Positions 10,626-22,434 of a DNA stretch of 64,000 bases are shown here, one piece after another. Every line of letters begins with the position of its first letter. The stretch's first letter is position 1. Under the pieces are notes generated by a model. It ran no database searches. It was not told the DNA's origin and saw nothing but the letters and a program-made list of their open reading frames with translations. Source of the DNA: Stereum hirsutum FP-91666 SS1 (Eukaryota; Basidiomycota; Agaricomycetes; Russulales; Stereaceae); NCBI RefSeq assembly GCF_000264905.1, contig NW_006763134.1, positions 1,249,712 to 1,313,711 of the forward strand. Direction: 5' to 3'. Made by a program: the position numbers and the translations under genes.

Positions 10626-13154
10626 GGTGCTGGCGTGTGTACGAGAATGGCGAGCAAATTTGTGGAGATATTGTTGGGAATTATGGTGGACTCGAGGGCG
10701 ATGTTGACGACGGCGAGAGGGCTATGGAACGGAGGGTGGAGATGGGATGGGGGATGTGGCAGGGGAGTAGCGTAGAGGAACGTGGGGGCAGCAAAGGGAG
10801 ATCAGGAGAGGAGACGGACGGGCGGGTGGGCATCTGCTTTTGTACGGCGGTTGCCTTCGCGGCTCGCTAGACTGTGGCTCCCTTTTCGAGCTCCGCCAGA
10901 TCTCCGTGCCATCCTTTTCGGGCATCGCTTTGCGCCACCCGCTTTGCCTATTCGGGCAGGCGTCTGGCCCTCGCAGCGTTCCCAGCGGACGCACTCTGAC
11001 ACGCTCACGAGGCCAGCGAGCCCACAAAAGACACGCTTCTTCCCCACCGCGTCCTCTGCGCCCAGTCCATTCCGACGGTCAAAGCTTCTCCACTCTTCCC
11101 CTTATCACTCTCCCATATCTCCCGCCCCTCCTCTCACCCGACGACCGTCGCTCGCAGAATATCATGTACCGTAAAACAATACCAGACATCCCTTTCTCCA
11201 TTCTAATCAATGCTCCCCCGCACCGCCAACGACAAGAAAAGAATAATAAAAACGTCATCCTTACGCCGCACCCGTAATCAGCCGACTCGGACGAAGAAGC
11301 TTCCACCGTGACCAAAAAAATAAATAAGAGAATCGCGAACCTGAGATACGTATGCCGGACCCGGCCGTTTATCACGCAACCATAAAAAGAAGAACAATTG
11401 TTCCATCGTGAAGGTTCATGGGTGTGCTCTTACGCAAGACACCCCAATTAATCCCGGAGGGGCGGTCAATGCACAAGCGAAAAGCGGAACGCTCTACACA
11501 TGGTCTAGTGGCTTGACACAGGCTCCGTGTCAGACATCACAGGACACACCAGGCTAAAACCCGAGCACAATCACAAAAATCCTTTTGAAGTCCCTTCGTG
11601 TCACTAGTACTGTGCAACGACAGTCACAGAACCTTCGCCTAGATAAGACTCCCGTCACGTACTGGATCCAGACCCTACTCGTGCCCCACCCCAGAGCACG
11701 CAAGCGGGAGTGTTCCAATTTAGGAATCAGGAAGCCCCGAGCCAAACCTGGCTGGCTGGCCATCCTCACGCAAAGAGACGCAAGACAAAAAGATAGCTGA
11801 ACAACTTACGAGAGGGACACATATCACATATCAAACGCACCTGAACGGCGTGGGCTGAGGGAAGTCGATTCCAACCGCAGCATTGGCAAAACTTCCTCTG
11901 GTGTCTGGATACAGATATCCAAACGCGAGATAAAGTAGGTGGGCCACACGCAGATCACGAAAGCATCCCCAATGAAGTCAAAGCATAGCAAGATCTGGGC
12001 TTGGACGAACACGCGAACACAAGCACTGAGAAGTAATTGAAAGCTCACTCACTGAATTTCAACACTGCGACACCAAAGCCAGGAAAACGCATACAAATCA
12101 ACCGAAACGCGTCAAGACGCGTGTCATGGTCAGTCGAATGCGTACGGGCATCAAACGTGCATACAAAGGATCGAAAAGGATGAACATGCATGCAGGATAC
12201 GTTACTGAAGATCACAGCCAGTGGTTTGGACTGTGAAATGCAGTAAAAGCAGCCTGAGTATGCAGTGTGCACGCAGGGTGTGAATCCAGAAAACGTGAGG
12301 GAGCGGGGAGGACGTTGTGGTAGCCTGAGGAGGAGAAACTCGACGCGACGCGTGCTGACACGAACGCGACCAGCAAAGACGCGTCCCAACAGTCTCACGC
12401 TGAGTCTGAGTCTCAAATCCGAAAACAAAGCAACACAACTTCAACTCAGCGACACAAAGAACAAAGGAAGGATTCAGACTCAGAGCCTGTAGCCAGTTCC
12501 AGAGCGTCACCAGTTGTGTCGACGTTTGTCCGTGCCTAGACATACATACGCGATCGATATACATCGTCCGACATCGATATCCCATCGTCCATGTAATCGT
12601 CAAAGCTGAACGTATGCCGTCCTAAAACAGGCGGACAAAGGAAGAGACGGACGACGGCGCCACCCGTGGGAATAGTCGCCACCTGACGGGTGCGTACGTA
12701 TGCACTTCCCGCCACACACATGTTGCATTTTTTTCCCCTCGATCCTTCTTCAGGACAAAATCACGAACTAGTACTGAGGCCCAGTATATGTATATATGTC
12801 CAGGCAATCTCTCATATGAAAGCAAGGACTAAGACTTGTGATTATAGCTGACTCGGACAAAGTTTCTCAGAACGTGAAAAGAAAAATCAAAAGGTCAAAA
12901 CAAAAGGACACATCATGTAACTTATGTACGGCACAACAACCGCCCCCAGCCTCAGTCCACACACGCACACACACCACAGAGCGACAAGAGTCCACACTGA
13001 GCATCTCAGAATTGTAGAATGAACCGACACGTATACGGTATATATTCGACCGACCACAGCAGCGACAGAGACAAACCACGACGCTTCCCCTTCATAGCGT
13101 CCGCCTTCACGCCTACATGCACCAGTTGGCTGGATCGCGCAGGACCTCGAGCGA
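10626..13154. other. 2.5-kb gap between KGD2 and the 9105 gene
   Basis: It lies 3' of KGD2 and 5' of the 9105 gene, both on the minus strand. Only short frames without domains are present. I see no RNA gene or repeat family. It probably holds the KGD2 3' UTR and the 9105 promoter. Confidence 0.5.
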
Positions 13155-16100
13155 TCAAGCGAGGAGCATCTTCCTCGGGTCTTCGATGTACTCCTTGACT
13201 TTCACTACACAAAGCAAAGTAAAGCAAAAGCATCATCAGTCAGCCGACGCTCGTGATCCGCATGCAACAGTAAGGAAAACAACAAAAGAAAAGTAGAAGA
13301 GGAAGCAATGAATTGAATAGATCCGGCAGGGAACAAAGCAACGGGAGACGGTCCGTGAGATGTTGTATATTTGCATGCGACGTCCCAATCAACGACACCG
13401 CCACACCACGCCACACCAATTGTTCACAGCAAATCTTGGTCGGCGTAACGCCGATCAGGATCAAACTTATCCTCCCCAACTATCAAACCGGGTAGACAAG
13501 CTACAAGGTTTAGTTCTCGTATATCCAGCAACCGTAGTCATCCGCCCATTTCGTCCATTCTGTTCTCTTCTGCATCAGAAGGCATCCCATCGAGACAACA
13601 GCTTGAAGTCTAGCTTCGTTCGACCACCCCACTGCCCACACCAAGCGACCCTCCCACTCATAGGTACTTGGGGTAGCAAGGCGCAAGAGGACAACCTTCC
13701 AAGCGGATCATAATGCGGATACATGCAGTGCTGCCCCAAAACAAGCCCATTGCGACTGGATGGGCAAGCCACCGCATGCGCTATTTCGAGCTCGAACGCG
13801 ACAGTCACACGACACGCATGAGTGGCAGTGAGAGCGTGACATCGACAGGTTCGTTCGTCAGGCCTCTACACGGTCGGCGTCCCCGTAAGGAGAACGTCGG
13901 AGAGTGCATGCCCTCAGAAGGATGAGTTACGCAGTGTGAAGCAAAACTGGAGTGCCAGCAGAAAAGTATCCATGCGTCCGCTGTTAGGTGATCAATGATT
14001 ACGATGGATACATAGAAGCATGCGAGCTTTGAGTTTGCTTCTCAAAACGAGCAACGATCCCGTGTCGCCCTGCGCAATGCCAGCGCCACTCAAGCGCCAC
14101 ACCAACGGCAGTTCGAACCACCAAAAATTTGAAAAAGAACCAGAACCAAAACCCAAACCACAAAAGAACGCCGAAAACCCGAAAATGAGCCACAGATCGA
14201 AAATAAGACGCACCAAGGAAAGTAACAGCCTCCCGTCCATCCAACAACCGATGATCATACGTGAGAGCGACCACCATAATCGGACGAATGACGATCTGGC
14301 CATTAACCACGACCGGTCGTTCCTTGATCGAGTGCATGCCTATCGTGCCGCAACGTCCAACATTCAGCATCCAACATCCGACCCAAAAAAAGAGGTGGAT
14401 GTCGAAGGGTTTCGAGTGGATCCGCGGTCAGGTTCAAGGGTGAGTTGGAGCCATGGTGTAGATAGAGGATGTTTTCAGTTTCAGGTCGATTGGTCCCGCG
14501 ACGCGCATGGATCGAGTAGTCGATTGAGAGGTGAGACCGGGATGTTTGGATGCGGAGTAGTCGATAATGTGCGGATAGCAGTCACAGTTGGTTATTCCGA
14601 GACGGGTGCGATCGAGACCGAACGATTGTGGCCGGGTAAGACGCGCGCAAAGGGTTGGTCGTAGGTCGTCGATGGCAGGCGAAACATTGGACGTAAGACA
14701 TCGTCAGGAGTCAAGGAGGCGGATGTGACGATCGCAAGGTCCAGATTGGTACACAATTCAACAATTGGATGAGTGACGAGCGTTCACGATTGAGGGGCAG
14801 GAGGAAACAAGCATGGAAGAGAAAACGCGTTAGTGCACGATCGTGGCCAGGGGATCAAACAAAAGCAGAAAGGCGCGTCAACTTCGAGGCAAAGCCAAAC
14901 GGATCACGAGGAACCAACACCGAACAACTCGCGCAAAACACGAGGTGAGTACAATGATTGATAGTGGGTTGATGATCGAAGATGGGGTGTAGACGCAAAC
15001 AACGCTGGTTCGCCCTAACAAGGCGAGATCACTCGCCCCAAAAGGGAACGTAGAACGAGCGAGAACGGCGTGTTTGCCGGCCGTGGGAAGTGACGATGTG
15101 CTCGAGGGAAAGACGCTCGGATATGAACGTAAGAAACAAGAACGCACCGAGAACAGCAGCCTGAGGCAGGTTGATGATAGGGGTTCCATATAGCGAGCCA
15201 AACACGCCACCGTTGGAACTATGGAGGTGGGTTCACATCAGCAGCGAAAGATATGGAGTCAAACGAGATGTGGATACGCACATGGTGAACGAACCACCAG
15301 CCATATCCTCCAAGGTCAGCTTTCCATCCCTTGCCTAATGTTTCATTTCGCAACGAGCAGCGAACGAAGATCAACCACAGTGAGTATGGGGTTAGGGTTT
15401 CTCTACAATCCAGGCGACTGACCTTCTTGCCGAGAGAAACAATCTCCTTCTCGACGTCAAGGAAAGACATGGACTCCGCGTTCCTGACGACGGGCGTGAC
15501 GAGACCTTTGGGAGTGGCGACCGCCACGCTCAAGTCGACATAGTCGCGGTATACGATCTCGTCGCCCTAAACGACCAAAACGCCGACCGAAAACGTAAGA
15601 ACCATCAGCCTTCCATCGTCTCCAACGTGTAAAAGCGCAGTCATACAGACGACGACTGCTGGAGTGAAAGGGGGAGAGGACTAGGCTGCGGGAAGACGCA
15701 CCTCGATAGAAGCGTTCGCAGATGGGATCTCCTTGAGAGCCAAACATGAAGCCTTCGCGAACGCACTCATGAACCCAAGCTTGACATCGTGCTCCTTCAG
15801 GATCTGGTCCTTGTACTTCTTCCTCATATCCATCAACGACGACATATCGATCTCATTGAACGTCGTGAGCGAGGCTGCAGCATTCTGGGACTCCTTCAGA
15901 CGCTCGGCAATACGCAGGCGCATGCGGTTCATCTTGACCTATTCACCCTCTAAAGTGAGCTCGAACCACACACAGATAAAGGGGATGAAGACGGACCCTA
16001 GTCTCATTGCGGCTTCCAGCAACGGGAGGTGTCGATGGCTTCTCTTCCTTCGCTTTCGGTTTACTCTCCTTCTTCTCAGGCGCAGGTTTTGAAGTCTCCT

Positions 16101-17032
16101 TCACGTCCTTCTTGCTCTCACCCGCGTCCGATGGCCTACCACCTTGTGCGCCACCCTGTGGCGCGGGAGGAGGAGGCGTGTCTTTGTCGACTTGTTGGTC
16201 TTTAGGTTCGGCTTCATCGGCTTTCTCCTGTTTAGGCTGCTCAGAAGAAGGAGGGGAGGGTGTAGGGTCGGTTGGGGCTGATCGAACACGGATATAAGGG
16301 GGACATTGAACAATGTCATGAGCTGTTGTCCATCATCGGCCGAAGTGGAGTTTTGATTGGGAGAGGGAGACGAATGGGGATAGTGAGAACAATAATAAAG
16401 CACATACCGTCCCCAGCTGCACCAGGCTCGAACTTGAAGAGATCCTGACCGACGGTGACGGTGTCCTCCTCGTTCGCAAGGTGTTCTATGATCTTGCCAG
16501 CAGCGGGGGCGTTCACTGATATGTCGATCTGATGAACATCACCGCATCGACATGGGCATGAAAGGATGAACACGAGAGGTTAATACAAGCCAGAAAAATA
16601 CTGTGCGATATAGGACTGACCTTGTCGGTCTCGATGGTGGCAACCTCCTCATCCGCCTCGACTGCTTCACCTGGTTTCTTCAGCCACGACTTAAGAGTGC
16701 CCTCCGATATGGACTCCGCCATTTGTGGGACCTTCACGACCTCATCTGCAGGCAGAAAGATATGACGACAAAAACGTAGTCAGCACACGCGATATTTGAG
16801 ATGCGATGGGCACAATTCGCGTCCGTACCCTGAAGAAGGTTGGTACTGTGGAATTGTGCGCGTCTTGTATATGAACTTGCAGCCTCCCTATACACAAAGT
16901 AGATTCTTGTTCAACAACGCCCATTGACTCGCACAATCGTACATACCATCCGCGCGATAGAGGAACAGCGTTTTTCGAAAGAGTCGCAGTTGCCCTTCCG
17001 CGAGCAAGCGCGACGACGCGTTTTGACAACAT
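13155..17032 (-). CDS. KGD2: Dihydrolipoyllysine succinyltransferase, E2 of 2-oxoglutarate dehydrogenase, 450 aa, 11 exons
   Basis: E2 core of the mitochondrial 2-oxoglutarate dehydrogenase complex; transfers succinyl groups from lipoyl-lysine to CoA in the TCA cycle. Exons: 17032-16947, 16887-16829, 16745-16621, 16528-16408, 16277-15997, 15938-15702, 15566-15423, 15334-15282, 15218-15148, 14339-14214, 13204-13155; total 1353 nt, in frame. The N-terminus ('[19 protein letters not shown]') is basic and Ser-rich, as a mitochondrial presequence should be. The lipoyl domain covers about residues 50-125 with target Lys90 in 'VATIETDK'. A Lys/Pro/Glu linker follows, then the catalytic domain from '[20 protein letters not shown]' on, with His422 and Asp426 in '[12 protein letters not shown]'. 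No E1/E3-binding domain is seen, as usual for this E2. The last two introns are unusually long (808 and 1009 nt). Confidence 0.95.
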
Positions 17033-17911
17033 TATGTCGTAAAGCAAATAGAGATGACAAGCCCGAGTGTGATGGGGTCGAAGCCGGTATAGAGGAGGAT
17101 AAGATACAGTTGCTGATGGTTGTGGTCAAGAGTAAGTCGAAGTTCAGCGAGCGAGCTGAACGGATATGGATACGGAGGAGAACGGTGACGGTATGCTCGA
17201 TTCCTATTTGTCCGTCGCGCGAGATGACGTCCGGGACAAAGCCGGTCCGACTTTGATTTCTTCGCTCTCTCACTCGCTCGACGTTGTCGACGACGCTCTT
17301 CGCTCTCCTCCCCCGCATTGTTCTTAATATGCTGGCTAGTTTTCTGTGTGCTGCCACGACATCCCATTCAACTTCCATCTCACTCGCAAATTGTCGTAGG
17401 GTCCGGCGTCTGCTGGCAGTCCAAGATATGACGTCGTCGCGGCGTCACGCCGAACGCGAGAGCCTCGGAGCAACGGGCAACCACCTTGTCCCGACCAATG
17501 CGGCGTTGCCGACTTGTGGCGAACTTCAACGACGTCCTCCGGGTCGGTGTGGAAGTTTGATGGAGGGCCCGCCGACACTGCCTTCTCTCCTCTGCAGTCC
17601 AGGATACGCAATTCGTGTGAACCGCTTACACCTTGGGTTTTTGATTGTTGCTGAGCGATTTTTCCTAGAATAACGCTGACTAACGGAGGCCCTTTATGAC
17701 CAAAAATATTCGCTTCACCCTATCTCAGGAAAGCTTAGACTTTCAAACTACTTATTGTTTCCCATTCTCGTAGACCGTCTTCTCGATTAGGACATCGTTG
17801 AGGCATTCTGCCTTTTAGACTTTCGGCGCAAGGCAACCTGCGGCCCAACGAGTCTAGAGACGCGACCTAACGGTGAGTTCACAGTCGAGAAAAGATAACT
17901 CATCCACAATA
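17033..17911. other. Upstream region of KGD2, no gene seen
   Basis: Likely KGD2 promoter and leader plus spacer before the MITE. Overlapping short frames on both strands show no domain. Confidence 0.5.
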
Positions 17912-18320
17912 GGGCATATATGTAGTGATTCACATCGTGTTTTGGCGATGTGAATTAAACCCGTGACGGGTTCAACAGTTCGCAATATTGTCCCGTTGGA
18001 GCGTCAAAGCTCAATTCACATTCAGCGTAAACCTGACGCGAGAGTGGCGTCCCTCCTACCTCTGCCTGTTCGTTGTCGTGCTTCAAAACGGCACAGACAC
18101 TGTCGCAGGAGGCCCAGGTACAGTAGCATCCAGAAAAATCGAGGCATCAGAGGTCATCAGTAAGGGAGAAGGGAATGCGAGCAGGAATAGATCCGTCTCG
18201 AGTACTCAAACTCAGTGTGAACTGAGTATTATATCTAGCACCACATCCGAGATTTCGAGTTCACACTTTTCGCTCTCAGCATGATGAACGAAACTGATGT
18301 GAACCACTACATATATGCCC
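17912..18320. mobile_element. 409-bp MITE with TA target duplication
   Basis: The ends are inverted repeats of about 25 bp: GGGCATATATGTAGTG (17912-17927) followed by attcacatc on the left, and its inverted copy at 18296-18320 on the right, with one mismatch in 25. TA flanks both ends (17910-17911 and 18321-18322), as for Tc1/mariner-derived MITEs. An AAT duplication with ends starting AGGGC fits equally well. Just inside the left end, 17928-17955 is a near-perfect hairpin (attcacatcg ... cgatgtgaat). There is no transposase-like frame, so the element is non-autonomous. Its ends do not match those of the pogo element at 174-4188, so a different transposase moved it. Confidence 0.85.
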
Positions 18321-19159
18321 TAATTCCTTCCTTCTAGCAACCCTCGTGTACAGCAGGAGAGTTTGTCGCTCCAACAGAAGCTCGCCAGTTCCACAGTCGC
18401 TTTTCTCTTACAGTAACTCTAGTTCCCACTTTTGCGTGCGTTGTGACAGCTTCATCAAGTTGGCTTCTAAGTTTTTTCACGAACTTTTCGGCACGGCTAA
18501 TGGGTTTTGGGCGGGACTAAGTACACAATTACACCACTGTCCGAACCGACGTGAGAATGTTCGTCGTAGATGGGCCTTGCGTGCATTTTATACCTTATGT
18601 GGCTCCTGTGGTGACTCAAGAATATTTCTATCTTCCATTTATCTTGCCGTAGCTGTCGGTTCGCTACGCTTGATGGTGATGGCGCTGTGACCAGAGCTGC
18701 CAATCACTGGGACTCGAAATTATAGTTGCGCAGTGGCGATTATACCACAAGTCCTCATATGCTCTGACCATCGAGTTCCACAACGTGTATGGCAACTCAA
18801 CGCACGTAGTTAGTTGCATAGTACTTACTCTACCCAGCGCCCCTAGCTCTCGCCGGCGCATTTGATTCAAAAAGAAATTACACCACGAATTATTCTCTAT
18901 ATAACATTCCGTTAATGGAATCATGCTTTCAACTTCAGTCAGATTCTTCACCGCATGAAAACGTTCGAGAGTGCAGACGACGGCTGCGTCCAGTAAGAAC
19001 GGAAGAAGAATCCTTTGTTACTTGTGTGATTGAACGTAGTAAGATTTTCCACGTGGCTGCGCCAAACCCACGGCGAATCGCGCAGAGACTTGAGAGTCGA
19101 ACGCGTTCCCTCTTTTCCACCAGCAACTTCAGCCATCACATTTCCAAAAGGCCGATATC
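18321..19159. other. Upstream region of SAP18, no gene seen
   Basis: Spacer between the MITE and SAP18. No domain-bearing frame or RNA gene was found; the SAP18 promoter should lie here. Confidence 0.5.
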
Positions 19160-20397
19160 ATGGACGAACCATCAAGCCCAGCAGGTCCCTATGTCGTGGA
19201 CCGTGAAAAGGTCGGTATCTTTCTACTGGCTTTCATGGACTAATACTGACTAGACTCGTAACATCTACTTCGCCTGGTCTTCCACCTTGATCGTGTTGCT
19301 TCTGCGTGTCATTGAACATCGGATGTGAACGCTCCCAGACCGCGCCCTTTCTCATTCGTGCATTTGTGAAAGTGAACGGATTCCACCGACCACAACAATT
19401 CGAAGACGGACCGTTGCCAGTAGCCGACGAACAACAGCTCTTCACTTGGTATGCATGATACCTCTTTCCCTCCTCCCCCATCCCCTCCTTCCTCCGTTTC
19501 GAATCCCCTCTTTTCTGCACGAACAACAATATCATGCAATCACTGACATCTCAAATAAACAGGAAAGACGCAACCCTAACCGAAGTCCTCACAACCCTCC
19601 GCAACATAGCCCCCCTAACCCCCGAATACCGGCACCCCCTCGCGCGCTACTCCTTCCGCGCCATCTTCGCAGACCCGACCGCCCGCGGCCGTTTCTCCTT
19701 CAAAGACCTCGGCACGGTCTACTCACGCGACATCCTCGGCGAACCCGGCACACTCGATTCCACCGCCCCCCGCCTGCTCAAAGATTCTGACGGTGAGAGG
19801 ACGACGGATGGAGTCGAACCGCAGCCGCAGGTGGAATCGGGCGCTGGTGGAGGAGGGTCGGCGGAGAGGGAGAGGGAGAGGAGGGCGGAGGTGAGGACGT
19901 TGGATGAGTTGAGGTTCGTTCCGGGGGATTATATGTCCGTTAGTGTCATTCTCCCCAAGAACGCGACGGTCGTACCGGGCGAGCTCTCTATCAAAGGATC
20001 TGCAGGAAGTGGAGCTCCACCTCCGTCGAATGGATGGAAAGGCGCGAATGCGGTGGGATTGGGGTCTGGTACGGGTAGTGGAGGTGGTGGAGGGTTCGGT
20101 GGCGGTGTGGCGCCTGGCAGGGGAGGTGGACATTGGAGGGGTGGGTCGGATGCACCTGTGGGTGGTGGAGGAGGAGGTGGTGGATTTGGATCTGGAAGAG
20201 GACGTGGAAGAGGGGCAGGCATGGGTCTGGATGATAGGGATCGGAGAGGCCCGCCACCTCTTGGGAGGAGGAGGGAGTCGCCACCACCGAGGGGTGGAGG
20301 AGGATGGGGAGATCGGGGCAGGGATAGAGGAGATAGGGATCGGTTGGGCAGGGAGAGACGTTCGAGGTCGAGGTCGCCCAGGAGGAGCAGGAGATAG
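19160..20397 (+). CDS. SAP18: SAP18-family protein (histone deacetylase complex / ASAP subunit) with RGG and RS tail, 331 aa
   Basis: SAP18 is a ubiquitin-fold subunit of the Sin3-HDAC complex and of the splicing-linked ASAP/PSAP complexes, in the nucleus. Three exons, 19160-19210, 19339-19448 and 19563-20397 (introns 128 and 114 nt); 996 nt, in frame. The core (residues about 12-165) shows family landmarks: 'VDREKTAPFLIRAFVKVNGF', 'DEQQLFTWKDATLTEVL', 'PLARYSFRAIFADPTARGRF', 'LDELRFVPGDYMSVSVILP'. The family is normally about 150 aa. Here a second half follows: a Gly-rich region with RG/RGG repeats ('GFGSGRGRGRGAGMG'), a charged RD-rich stretch, and a terminal RS run ('RERRSRSRSPRRSRR'). The tail resembles that of RNPS1-like splicing partners. 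A short acidic insert ('RERERRAEVRT') sits within the fold. Confidence 0.9.
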
Positions 20398-20906
20398 GTG
20401 ACGGTGAGCGGAGTGATCTTTTGGTGTGAGTATATGAGCGAATATGTTGTGCTCATCTAGCCGACGTCTCACTTGTGTTAGCAGTGTCGAACAGTTCTCA
20501 TGCTTTTATGCACGATCTATGTATGGCGATCGTTATGTCTTGCTGCTTGTTATCCCTCTACTGTTGGTGTCGACTTCGTTGGGCCAGTACCCCTCATTCT
20601 CGTAACTTCTCACCTGCTATCAAACAAGAACAAACTCCCATCCGAAGGTATGATGGCGCAGGTAACTGCAGCCGCTGATCTCGACCTGCGTGTACATGGC
20701 TGCGACTTGCGCGGTATAATGTTATCACAACGATCCTCCCAAGTCGAAGATTAAACCACCACCGACGAGGTGGCCATCGTGCTATCCTGAGAACGCTGAA
20801 CTTCACATCAAAACAGGTTGCTCATCGCGGACATGCATAGTCTTATCCCAAGTCTCAAACTCCATTAACAATAGGAGCTCTAGGAAGAGCGCCCATGAAT
20901 CTCAGA
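20398..20906. other. Convergent 3' spacer between SAP18 and LAP4
   Basis: About 510 bp between two genes that end facing each other. It presumably holds both 3' UTRs; no gene seen. Confidence 0.5.
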
Positions 20907-22434
20907 CTACACTTCCCTAAACTCCAAATCCACACTCTCATAATGGTCCAAGAAACCCTGAAAGATCAACACCCCAAGCCCGGGGTCCAAGCTCCCCGTC
21001 GTCGCCCTCACACTATGCATACTCAACTGCGGAATCCCCGCATCGATCGCCCTCATCCCCATCGCCGAGCTCAACATCGGGCCCACCGTCCCCCCACTCC
21101 TCGAATCATTCCTAATCTGGAAAACCTGCAGCCTCTGCCCGCACTTCTCCGCAACGCGCTGCATCAGCGCCGTCGACACCGAATCGGTCGTCATATGCCC
21201 GTTCGAGTCCGCCGAGACGACGAGACCGGTGTTGAGTCGGGGCGAGTGGTTCGATAGGTAGACGTTCAGGAAGTTCGGGTTGACGGCGTGGATGACGTCG
21301 GAGGAGACGAGGAAGGAGTTGGCGTAGGTCTGCGAGAGGAGGGACGAGGTTGGTTCGAGGCCGTGTGCGAAGGAGTCTGTGATACGTTGGAGGACGGAGG
21401 GGAGGAAGTTGCCTTTTGCGCCCTGGCGGAGTTGACTGCCGATTTCCTCGTCGTCGAACAGGCCGACGACTTTGAGGATACTGGAAGGAGCGGAGGAGGC
21501 GGCGGAGGAGGAGGAAGAAGAAGAGGTGCTGTTGAGGAGAGCTTGGACGGCGGCCCAGGAGCAGAGTTTGTCGTCGATGCGACCGGCGAAGATGAATTCC
21601 TTGTCGATACCGCCGACTTGGGCAGGTTGGATGTCGAAGAGCTCGAGTTCCCAGTTGACGATCGTGCTGTAGTCCGTGATGCCGAGTTCTTTCGCGATCG
21701 CTTTGACGAGCCGGTCGGGCTGGGTGTTAACGAAGGAACGTTCACCGCCGTATTGACCTTGGTAACTTTCCGTCTTGATCGTGCTGGCACCGTTGACATC
21801 ACTGTTGTCGAGACCGATAATAGGGACCATTTGAGTCTCCTGGTTGAAAGGCCCTTGAGAGGGAGCACCGAAATGAGGCGCAAGGGTAGGCACACGAGCA
21901 ACTATACACATAGTATCAGTAACACGACCGAATGAATGCGCGTCAATATGTATGGAACTCACTCGGCCAGCCCAACTTCACCAACTTACTCACCACCTTC
22001 CCCCCCTCCCTAACCAACACCTTCCCCCCAATGCCCAAATCCCTATCCCACCACGTACTATTCAACGCCCCCGCATACGGCGCGACGGCCAACTGCTCAT
22101 AGCCCGCCTTCACCTCCAACCTCGGCACGGGCTTCAGCCTCGCCGTCAACGCATCAATATGTCCCGCGATCACCGCGGCTCCATTCCCGGGCTCGAACGC
22201 CTCGCCGACAGCAAAGGCGATGAGCGCGCTCCCGTTGCGCTCGACGTAGTATTTCCCGCCCTGGACGAGGGACCAGGTGTCTCGCTCGGAGAGAGGTTGG
22301 TAGCCTGCGGCGCGGAGAGAAGAGGCGACGGTGGAGACGGCGTGGAAGATTGTGGGGTTTTCGGTCATGAAGTCGCAGTAGGGCTGGGTGTAGTCCTCTG
22401 GGTTAGAGGAGGCGGTGCGGTTGGTGGCAGTCAT
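20907..22434 (-). CDS. LAP4: M18 metallo-aminopeptidase, vacuolar aminopeptidase I type, 488 aa
   Basis: Zinc aminopeptidase removing N-terminal residues from peptides; yeast Ape1/Lap4 acts in the vacuole. Exons 22434-21963 and 21901-20907, with a 61-nt intron. Metal and active-site positions of M18 are present: His92/Asp94 in 'AGHIDALTARLKPVPR', Asp in 'FIFAGRIDDKLCS', Glu-Glu in 'GLFDDEEIGSQLRQGAKG', Asp in 'VSSDVIHAVNPNF', His in 'QLSMHSVRATTGS'. Wording such as 'HIDALTARLKPV' and 'NPNFLNVYLSNHSPRLN' is closer to Ape1 than to cytosolic aspartyl aminopeptidase. Only about 15 residues precede the first conserved helix ('YTQPYCDFMTENPT'), so the long yeast Ape1 propeptide that drives Cvt targeting is absent. 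A poly-Ser insert ('NSTSSSSSSSAASSAPSS') lies near the middle. Location in the cell is thus uncertain. Confidence 0.93.

Noticed and set aside
14020..14664. Plus-strand 214-aa frame inside KGD2
   Set aside because: Antisense to exon 10 and two long introns; Lys/Pro/Gln-rich without a domain. Noted only in relation to intron length.
17284..17673. 129-aa plus-strand frame upstream of KGD2
   Set aside because: No recognisable motif; likely chance in the promoter region.
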